NCBI RefSeq assembly: GCF_900174585.1
Contig: NZ_FWPT01000004.1
Span: 372,001 to 436,000 of the forward strand
DNA length: 64,000 nucleotides
Source of the DNA: Parendozoicomonas haliclonae
GTDB lineage: Bacteria > Pseudomonadota > Gammaproteobacteria > Pseudomonadales > Endozoicomonadaceae
Direction: 5' to 3'
The notes beneath the pieces are model-generated. The model was not told the origin of the DNA. It saw only the letters and a list, made by a program, of their open reading frames with translations, and ran no database searches. Of the stretch, positions 57,334 to 64,000 are shown piece by piece. The translations under genes and the position numbers were made by a program. Within the stretch, counting starts at the first letter, position 1, and every line of letters begins with the position of its first letter.

Positions 57334-59420
57334 TGTCCACTCGTGATTTTCTGGTTGAGCTGGGCACTGAAGAACTGCCTCCAAAAGCTCTGCGCAAACT
57401 CTCTGATGCTTTCTCCAACGGTATTACCAGCCGTCTGGAGCAGGCCGGCCTGAAGTTTGGTGAAACCAAGTCTTTTGCTGCCCCGCGTCGCCTGGCTCTG
57501 CTGATCAAAGGTCTGGAAACCAGCCAGCCTGACAAGAACAGTGAGCGCCGTGGCCCAGCGGTTCAGGCTGCTTACGATAAAGATGGTAACCCATCCAAGG
57601 CTGCTGAAGGTTTTGCACGCTCTTGTGGCGTAGAGTTCTCCGCCTTGGAAAAGCTGGAAACCGATAAAGGCGCATGGTTGGTTTACCGTTCCGTAGAGCA
57701 GGGCAAGCCAACCGCAGAACTGCTGCCAGGTATTGTTTCTGCCTCTCTGGACGAGCTGCCAATCCCTAAGCGTATGCGCTGGGGTGCGAGCCGTTCCGAG
57801 TTTGTACGCCCGGTTCAGTGGCTGGTTATGCTGCTGGGTGATGATGTGGTTGATTGCGAGGTTATGGGTCTGAAAGCTGGCCGCGAAACCCGTGGTCACC
57901 GTTTCCACAACAATACTTCTCTGACTATTGCTCAGCCGGCTGATTACCAGTCTGTTCTGGCAGATACCGGCTTTGTTGTTGCTGATTACGATACCCGTAA
58001 GCAGACCATTCGCGAGCAGGTGAAAGCCACCGCTGAGAAGCTGGGTGGCGTTGCTGTTATCGATGCAGACCTGCTGGAAGAAGTTGCTTCCCTGAACGAA
58101 TGGCCTTCTGCACTGGCCGGTCGTTTTGATGAAGCCTTCCTGGAAGTGCCTTCCGAAGCACTGATCTCTTCCATGAAAGAGCATCAGAAGTATTTCCATA
58201 TGGTGGATGGCGAAGGCAAGCTGATGCCTTACTTCATCACCATTACCAATATCCAGAGCAAGGATCCTTCTCAGGTTATCTCCGGTAACGAGAAGGTAAT
58301 CCGTCCGCGTCTGGCTGATGCCCGCTTCTTCTTTGAAACCGACAAGAAGATCACTCTGGAACAGCGTCGTGAAAAACTGAAACCTGTCGTCTTCCAGAAA
58401 GATCTGGGTTCTGTTTTTAACAAGACTGACCGTATCGCACGACTGGCGTCTTTCATTGCCGAACAGGAAGGTGGCAACAAGGACAACGCCAAACGTGCAG
58501 GTGAACTGTGCAAGTCCGACCTGGCCTCCGAGATGGTTATGGAGTTCCCGGAACTGCAAGGCATCATGGGCATGTACTACGCCCGTCACGATGGTGAGCA
58601 GGAAGAAGTGGCTGTCGCCCTGGACGAGCAATACATGCCGCGTTTCTCCGGTGATCAGCTGCCTTCCACCCTGACCGGCTGTGCTGTTGCTATCGCTGAT
58701 AAGCTGGATACCATTGTTGGTATCTTCGGTATTAAACAGCCGCCGTCTGGCTCCAAGGATCCATTCGCACTTCGTCGTGCGACACTCGGCGTATTGCGCA
58801 TCATCGTTGAGAAGAAGCTGAAACTGGATCTGCGCTCCCTGATTGCTGTGGCCATCGAAGGCTATAAAGCACAGGGCGTTGAATTGCCAGCAGGTGAAGA
58901 ACTGAACGACACAGTACTGGAATTCATGCTGGAACGTTTCCGCGCCTGGTATCAGGATGCCAAGATTCCTGTGGAAGTGTTCCTGTCAGTACGTGCGCTG
59001 AAACCGTCCCGTCCATTCGACTTTGATCAGCGTGTGCAGGCAATCTCCAGCTTTATGGCTCTTCCGGAAGCAGCTGCTCTTGCTGCGGCCAACAAGCGTG
59101 TATCCAACATCATGGCAAAAGCCGGTGATGTGGTGATTCCGGATGCTGTTGATACTGCCCTGTTGCAGGAAGATGCAGAAAAAGCTCTGCACAGCGTTCT
59201 GAGCGCATGCATTAGCGAAGTGGAACCGATGCTCGCCGAAAGTAACTACAGCGCAGCCATGAGCCGCCTGGCGGCCCTGAAAGAGCCTGTTGATACTTTC
59301 TTCGACAAGGTTATGGTGAATGCTGACGACGAGCAGGTTCGTTTGAACCGTTATGCTCTGCTCAAGCAGCTGCGTAACCTGTTCCTGCACGTAGCCGATA
59401 TTTCCCTGCTGCAGGCCTGA
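57333..59420 (+). CDS. glyS: Glycyl-tRNA synthetase beta subunit
   Basis: A 695-residue subunit needed for tRNA recognition, with an HD-like domain and a C-terminal anticodon-binding domain. FLVELGTEELPPKAL at the N-terminus and MRWGASRSEFVRPVQWLVML near residue 148 are diagnostic. Length fits (E. coli 689). Coupled to glyQ; strong terminator after the stop. Confidence 0.98.
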   Translation: MSTRDFLVELGTEELPPKALRKLSDAFSNGITSRLEQAGLKFGETKSFAAPRRLALLIKGLETSQPDKNSERRGPAVQAAYDKDGNPSKAAEGFARSCGVEFSALEKLETDKGAWLVYRSVEQGKPTAELLPGIVSASLDELPIPKRMRWGASRSEFVRPVQWLVMLLGDDVVDCEVMGLKAGRETRGHRFHNNTSLTIAQPADYQSVLADTGFVVADYDTRKQTIREQVKATAEKLGGVAVIDADLLEEVASLNEWPSALAGRFDEAFLEVPSEALISSMKEHQKYFHMVDGEGKLMPYFITITNIQSKDPSQVISGNEKVIRPRLADARFFFETDKKITLEQRREKLKPVVFQKDLGSVFNKTDRIARLASFIAEQEGGNKDNAKRAGELCKSDLASEMVMEFPELQGIMGMYYARHDGEQEEVAVALDEQYMPRFSGDQLPSTLTGCAVAIADKLDTIVGIFGIKQPPSGSKDPFALRRATLGVLRIIVEKKLKLDLRSLIAVAIEGYKAQGVELPAGEELNDTVLEFMLERFRAWYQDAKIPVEVFLSVRALKPSRPFDFDQRVQAISSFMALPEAAALAAANKRVSNIMAKAGDVVIPDAVDTALLQEDAEKALHSVLSACISEVEPMLAESNYSAAMSRLAALKEPVDTFFDKVMVNADDEQVRLNRYALLKQLRNLFLHVADISLLQA

Positions 59421-59465
59421 TCTGTAAATAAGGTCAACCCCGGTTGGCCTTAACTGCCAGATCCT

Positions 59466-59518
59466 AAGCCCTTTACTGCCAATAACCCACAAGGTTATTT
59501 GCGGTAAAGGGCTTTTTC
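59466..59518 (+). terminator. Rho-independent terminator of glyQS
   Basis: An 11-bp perfect outer stem (AAGCCCTTTAC / GTAAAGGGCTT) encloses a second stem (AATAACC / GGTTATT) and is followed by T residues. It starts 46 bases after the glyS stop. Confidence 0.93.
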
Positions 59519-59529
59519 TTTATCATTTG

Positions 59530-59797
59530 TAGGGCCTGTTGTGATTTGCTGATGCGGCTCAGTGAAACGGAAAACCATTCATCGTTAGGAAGGCTTGTGA
59601 AAATCGTAGTTGCCCTACATTAAACAAGCCTAACGCAGCGAGGGATGGCTTTCCGTTTCACCCGAAGGGCTTTCCCGAGAGCTTCCATGGCGTCGTTGTA
59701 GCGATTTGAAAGACCACCAGTATTCCTTCATCGCTACGCCTAGCCCTGAAAACTCTCGGGAAAGCTGAGCCCGATCAGCAAACCACAACAGGCCCTA
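59530..59797. mobile_element. 268-bp MITE-like element with terminal inverted repeats
   Basis: Both ends are 24-base inverted repeats beginning TAGGGCCTGTTGTG and differing at one position. A TA dinucleotide forms each outer edge, as expected for insertion at TA. Inside are two nested hairpin systems: GTGAAACGGAAA at about 59552 pairs with TTTCCGTTTCAC at about 59650, and a GGGCTTTCCCGAGAG repeat pairs with CTCTCGGGAAAGC near 59754. No transposase is encoded. It sits between the glyS terminator and gmhB. It may be a non-autonomous element; no second copy was seen in the window. Confidence 0.75.
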
Positions 59798-59823
59798 CTG
59801 TTGTTACTTTTCTCTGGACGCAC

Positions 59824-60366
59824 ATGAAGCTGGTTATTCTCGATCGTGATGGGGTGATAAATGAAGACTCTGATGATTACATCAAGTCTCCGGATGAGTG
59901 GCACCCGATCCCTGGCAGTATTGAGGCGATCGCTGATCTGACCAGAGCAGGTTTCACCATTGCTGTCGCGACTAACCAATCTGGGGTTGGCAGGGGGTAC
60001 TATTCCCTCGAAACGCTCGCAGCCATGCATGAGAAGATGATCAGTCTGGTTGAGGCGGCAGGCGGTTCTATTGCCTGCATTCGTTTCTGCCCTCATGTGC
60101 CTGAAGATAATTGTGACTGCAGAAAGCCAAAGCCAGGCCTTGTCAGGCAGATAGAGAATGCGCTGTCCTGTTCTGCTCGTGGCGCCTGGTTTGTCGGCGA
60201 TACCGATAAGGATATGGAGGTAGCTGTTACCTGCGGCTGCCATCCGGTTCTGGTTAAAACCGGTAAGGGACAAAGAACCCTCAACAAGGGTCTTTCAGTA
60301 AAAGAATTAGAGGTATACGGGAATCTCAAGGAGTTTGCAGATTCCCTGATTCAGGATACGCAATGA
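59824..60366 (+). CDS. gmhB: D,D-heptose 1,7-bisphosphate phosphatase
   Basis: A 180-residue HAD phosphatase in the synthesis of ADP-heptose for lipopolysaccharide core. The motifs are DRDGVIN (7-13), ATNQSGVGRGYY, zinc-binding Cys/His with CDCRKPKPG, and VGDTDKDMEVA. The ribosome site is weak (TGGACGCAC). Its start lies only 26 bases after the mobile-like element. It overlaps the next gene by four bases. Confidence 0.95.
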   Translation: MKLVILDRDGVINEDSDDYIKSPDEWHPIPGSIEAIADLTRAGFTIAVATNQSGVGRGYYSLETLAAMHEKMISLVEAAGGSIACIRFCPHVPEDNCDCRKPKPGLVRQIENALSCSARGAWFVGDTDKDMEVAVTCGCHPVLVKTGKGQRTLNKGLSVKELEVYGNLKEFADSLIQDTQ

Positions 60367-61079
60367 TCGCGAATAGTATTTGTTGGTTAAGGACAGCTGT
60401 TTTTTACTTTTTCTGGGTTTTGTTTGGTGTTCCGTGGTGTACGTTCGTCATACTTGCGGTTTACTTTGTGCCCGTTCGCTCCCGCCACCCATTCTTTATA
60501 AAGAACTTCTGCGTTGTCTCGCTTTTCCTCTGCCGGTGGATCTGTGGTATCCGCTGGAAAGTAGAAGGGCTGGAGAACGTGCCGGATAAAGCCTGCGTAG
60601 TGGCCAGTAATCATCAGTCTCCCTGGGAGACGTTCTTTGTACAGATGCTTATCAGTCCACAGTCGACTGTTATCAAGAAAGAGCTGTTCTCTGTTCCCTT
60701 CTTTGGCTGGGCGTTTAAGCGTTTAAACCCGATTGCGATTGATCGTAAAGAGCGCCGCTCGGCCATGCAGCAGGTGATGGACAAGGGTAAGGTCTGCCTT
60801 GATGACGATTATGGCGTAGTGATCTTTCCGGAAGGGACACGACACCACTGGCCGGAAGTAGGGCGCTTCACCCGTGGTGCTGCGACACTGGCTCAGCATG
60901 CCAATGTACCAGTACTGCCAATAGCACACGACGCTGGTCGCTTTTGGCCAACTTTCACTCTGAAGAAAACACCTGGTGAAATCACGGTGCGTATTGGCCC
61001 CGTGATCGATAGCCAGAACAAGCCTATCGACCAGCTCACCTCAGAGGTTAGAGACTGGGTTGTGGCTAATCACCCTTAA
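60363..61079 (+). CDS. Lysophospholipid (1-acylglycerol-3-phosphate) acyltransferase
   Basis: A 238-residue PlsC-family membrane acyltransferase. The catalytic block is NHQSPWETFF (near 82-91), an H-x4-E variant of the usual H-x4-D, as seen in some proteobacterial relatives. FPEGTRHHWPE gives the glycerophosphate-binding motif. An N-terminal hydrophobic helix anchors it. Translationally coupled to gmhB (ATGA). The acyl acceptor is not established; phosphatidate synthesis or remodelling is likely. Confidence 0.9.
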   Translation: MIANSICWLRTAVFYFFWVLFGVPWCTFVILAVYFVPVRSRHPFFIKNFCVVSLFLCRWICGIRWKVEGLENVPDKACVVASNHQSPWETFFVQMLISPQSTVIKKELFSVPFFGWAFKRLNPIAIDRKERRSAMQQVMDKGKVCLDDDYGVVIFPEGTRHHWPEVGRFTRGAATLAQHANVPVLPIAHDAGRFWPTFTLKKTPGEITVRIGPVIDSQNKPIDQLTSEVRDWVVANHP

Positions 61080-61099
61080 GTGTCTTTTATCTTTTTACA

Positions 61100-61126
61100 A
61101 ACAAGAGCGCATTACGCGTTCTTGTT
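61100..61126. terminator. Bidirectional hairpin at convergent gene ends
   Basis: AACAAGAGCG pairs with CGCGTTCTTGTT with one bulge, followed by TTTTC on the plus strand. It lies 20 bases after the acyltransferase stop and overlaps the end of the convergent orphan gene. Confidence 0.6.
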
Positions 61127-62278
61127 TTCTTCCTGTTCCCGCTTTCTCGCCACTCTATCGGTGAGGCGTTTAATATCCACAAAGTAATTTAAACAGCTAT
61201 AAAATGGCCTTAGTACTCTATTGAGACAACCGTGATGCCACCTCTGCTTAAGCTCCTCTTCCAAATATTCCACATCAGAGGCTATTTGCCTTAGGTCCTT
61301 CTCATAGGCCGCATATTCCCGCTGCTCATTCGCAAACGCACGCATCTGGTACTCGCTGCAGCGCTTGCTGTACTGACCATCTGTGGTTTTATCGAGTTCG
61401 CTTCTCAGCTCTTTTAAAGCAGGATGTTGGCGGAAACCTGCACGTTCCATTTTGGAGAGACGCTTATGTTGATTTGCCGTCCACTGCCAGTTAAACCAGC
61501 GTTCATGCCTGCTGGCTTGCTGGCCATGCCTCATAACGGCTGTCATGGCTGGAGAATCATAAGGAACGCTTCCTAATACTGCAGCATACTCTACTGAGTT
61601 TCTCAGGCAGGGATTCTTTCCCGGCACATGTGGACGAAGTATATCCGCTTCCCAGCGTTGTCTTTCTTCAACTCTTTTCTCAAGGTGGCTCTGTAATTGC
61701 TGGCGTTCTTCGGTTAAATCACCGGTGAGACTCATCACCTGTTTAACCAAAGGCTTTTTCTCATAGCCCCTGATATAACTCTGAGATGCATTACAGGTTC
61801 TTTCTTCCAGCTGTTCCAGCTTTGGCTCATAGAAATCTTTAAAGTTATTCAGCCTTGCCCGCTTACCATTCAGCAAGAGATAACAGAGTTTGGGTACTCC
61901 TGCTATCACCAGGCAGACTGCGGTATAACTAACAGCAACAGTCACTATCATGAAAAAAGCGGAGCTCAGGGTAACCGGGCTTGCCGCACCCGTAGCCGCA
62001 TAATAAATAGTTGGAATCGCAACCCATTTACAGCAGAAATTGATTACCGATTTAAACAATCCCTCAAGGCTGGAACAGACAAATGCTGTCGTCACTCGAT
62101 ATTTTTTTAACCGCTTGATGCGTGCCTGCGAAGGTCTATCAGGAGATTCAGGAAATGAGTTCTTACCTTCAACGACTGCGAGCTGATTTTGAACCTGCTC
62201 TTCACTAGAAAAGCGGTGGTAGCCTCCAGTAGAAGATATATTGTGATGAATTGCGCCGGCCTGATTCATATCTGCCAT
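61112..62278 (-). CDS. Orphan membrane protein with coiled-coil
   Basis: I do not recognise this 388-residue protein. Residues 1-60 are hydrophilic; two or three hydrophobic segments follow (about 66-85, 100-130). After that come long charged helices (about 150-190 and 215-300 and on to the end) rich in Glu, Arg and Gln, likely coiled-coil, closing with a basic tail. No signal peptide. It is placed between the acyltransferase and gmhA, where Pseudomonas has gyrB next. Start at 62278 or Met4 at 62269. Function unknown. Confidence 0.68.
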   Translation of the reverse strand: MADMNQAGAIHHNISSTGGYHRFSSEEQVQNQLAVVEGKNSFPESPDRPSQARIKRLKKYRVTTAFVCSSLEGLFKSVINFCCKWVAIPTIYYAATGAASPVTLSSAFFMIVTVAVSYTAVCLVIAGVPKLCYLLLNGKRARLNNFKDFYEPKLEQLEERTCNASQSYIRGYEKKPLVKQVMSLTGDLTEERQQLQSHLEKRVEERQRWEADILRPHVPGKNPCLRNSVEYAAVLGSVPYDSPAMTAVMRHGQQASRHERWFNWQWTANQHKRLSKMERAGFRQHPALKELRSELDKTTDGQYSKRCSEYQMRAFANEQREYAAYEKDLRQIASDVEYLEEELKQRWHHGCLNRVLRPFYSCLNYFVDIKRLTDRVARKREQEENKNA

Positions 62279-62339
62279 CCCTGAGAGTATTACTCAGCTT
62301 TGACAGAGTAGGCGGGGAAAGTGTTCTTAAGAGAGGGAT

Positions 62340-62368
62340 CCGGATTGTCAGATCAACTAACAATCCGG
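62340..62368 (-). other. Hairpin after gmhA
   Basis: Perfect 9-bp stem CCGGATTGT / ACAATCCGG, 22 bases after the gmhA stop on the minus strand, without a T-tract. Possible weak terminator. Confidence 0.5.
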
Positions 62369-62389
62369 TTAGAGAGCAATAGCCCCCAA

Positions 62390-62971
62390 TCAGGCCATGT
62401 GTTTCTCAATCAGGCCAATCAGGATATGAATAATCTTGATGTGTACTTCCTGAATACGATCTGCATAGCCAAAATGAGGGACACAGATCTCTACATCAGC
62501 GATACCAGCCATCTTGCCGCCATCTTTGCCGGTCAGGGCGATAGTCTTCATCCCCTTGGCAGAGGCAGCTTCAAAGGCCTTGATAATGTTTGCTGAGTTA
62601 CCGCTGGTGCTGATACCCAGAAGAACATCGCCCTGCAGGCCTACAGCCTCAACATAACGGCTGAAGACATAGTCATAGCCGAAATCATTACTGACACAGG
62701 AGAGGTGGCTTGGGTCAGAGATTGCAATCCCCGGATAACCAGGGCGATTGTCACGATAACGGCCGGTCAGCTCTTCCGCAAAGTGCATGGCATCACAGTG
62801 TGAACCACCATTACCGCAAGACAGCACCTTGCCATTGCTTTTAAAAGACTCGGCAATCAGCGCTGCGGCGCTTTGAATGTTCTGAATCTGCTTTTCATCT
62901 GCGAGAAAACGGGCCAGCACTTCCTGTGCCTCGGTCAGCTCACCTTTAATAAATGCTTGAATATCCTGCAT
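62390..62971 (-). CDS. gmhA: Phosphoheptose isomerase
   Basis: A 193-residue SIS-domain enzyme converting sedoheptulose-7-phosphate to D-glycero-D-manno-heptose-7-phosphate, the first step of ADP-heptose synthesis. [34 protein letters not shown] and [18 protein letters not shown] match E. coli GmhA closely, which separates it from the similar DiaA. The ATG at 62971 with AGGAAGG upstream is preferred over one twelve codons earlier. gmhB lies about 2.4 kb away on the other strand. Confidence 0.95.
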   Translation of the reverse strand: MQDIQAFIKGELTEAQEVLARFLADEKQIQNIQSAAALIAESFKSNGKVLSCGNGGSHCDAMHFAEELTGRYRDNRPGYPGIAISDPSHLSCVSNDFGYDYVFSRYVEAVGLQGDVLLGISTSGNSANIIKAFEAASAKGMKTIALTGKDGGKMAGIADVEICVPHFGYADRIQEVHIKIIHILIGLIEKHMA

Positions 62972-63016
62972 ATTTTCCTTCCTGCTTAATTTAGCTTCAC
63001 AACTCACGGGAAGAGA

Positions 63017-63047
63017 AAAAAGCCGGTCATTCTCTGGACCGGCTTTT
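63017..63047 (-). terminator. Terminator of gyrB
   Basis: Stem AAAAGCCGGTC / GACCGGCTTTT with a T-run on the minus strand just after the gyrB stop. Confidence 0.92.
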
Positions 63048-63053
63048 CGTACT

Positions 63054-64000
<947 letters not shown>

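Noticed and set aside
57330-58631. 433-residue open frame antisense to glyS
   Set aside because: Shadow of glyS codon usage; no ribosome site or motif.
59530-59797. Degenerate insertion sequence with transposase remnant
   Set aside because: No reading frame in the element resembles a transposase; the internal symmetry fits a hairpin-forming non-autonomous element better.

Overview
The window looks like a chromosomal segment of a gammaproteobacterium, close to the replication origin. The right half carries the conserved order gyrB (3' part only), acyltransferase, gmhB, glyS, glyQ, trkH, trkA, rsmB, fmt, def, then divergently a LysM protein, dprA, tsaC, hemF and aroE. This closely follows the origin-proximal order known from Pseudomonas and relatives, so dnaA/oriC probably lies just beyond the right edge. 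Several very large orphan proteins with eukaryote-like composition (ankyrin-like segment, basic nuclear-localisation-like tail, polyproline tract) sit between these housekeeping genes. Together with the doubled amino-acid importers this suggests a host-associated marine lineage such as Endozoicomonas or a relative. That assignment is inference from gene content, not from a database match.

Left part (1-16.5 kb): after about 690 bases without a gene come an anchored FAD-binding oxidase, a secreted orphan protein, and the pair prlC/yheV. Then a gamma-class carbonic anhydrase, an AraC-type regulator and a MATE exporter. On the minus strand follows a complete route from phenylalanine to fumarate and acetoacetate: hpd, phhA, phhB, hmgA, fahA, then a globin, a YaiI-like protein and maiA. 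The globin is preceded by a palindrome that resembles a Fur box.

Middle part (16-38 kb): gpt; two divergent copies of a paralogous protein family (one with, one without a signal peptide) flanking a MarC-type membrane protein; and two copies of an Aap/Bzt-type polar amino-acid ABC importer facing each other. Only the first copy has its own ATPase. In both copies a strong terminator hairpin lies between the binding protein and the first permease. Between them are a PLP enzyme of the D-cysteine desulfhydrase/ACC deaminase type, a small membrane protein and two further membrane or secreted proteins. A Tsx-type outer-membrane channel, a crotonase, a glycerophosphodiesterase and a double ACT/RAM-like protein follow.

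Right part (38-64 kb): the origin-proximal block, with haem, shikimate and tRNA-modification genes, translation genes (def, fmt, rsmB, glyQ, glyS), potassium uptake (trkA, trkH) and heptose/lipid genes (gmhA, gmhB, acyltransferase). A 268-bp element with 24-bp terminal inverted repeats and nested internal hairpins sits directly upstream of gmhB. No rRNA, tRNA, CRISPR array or intact transposase gene was seen.
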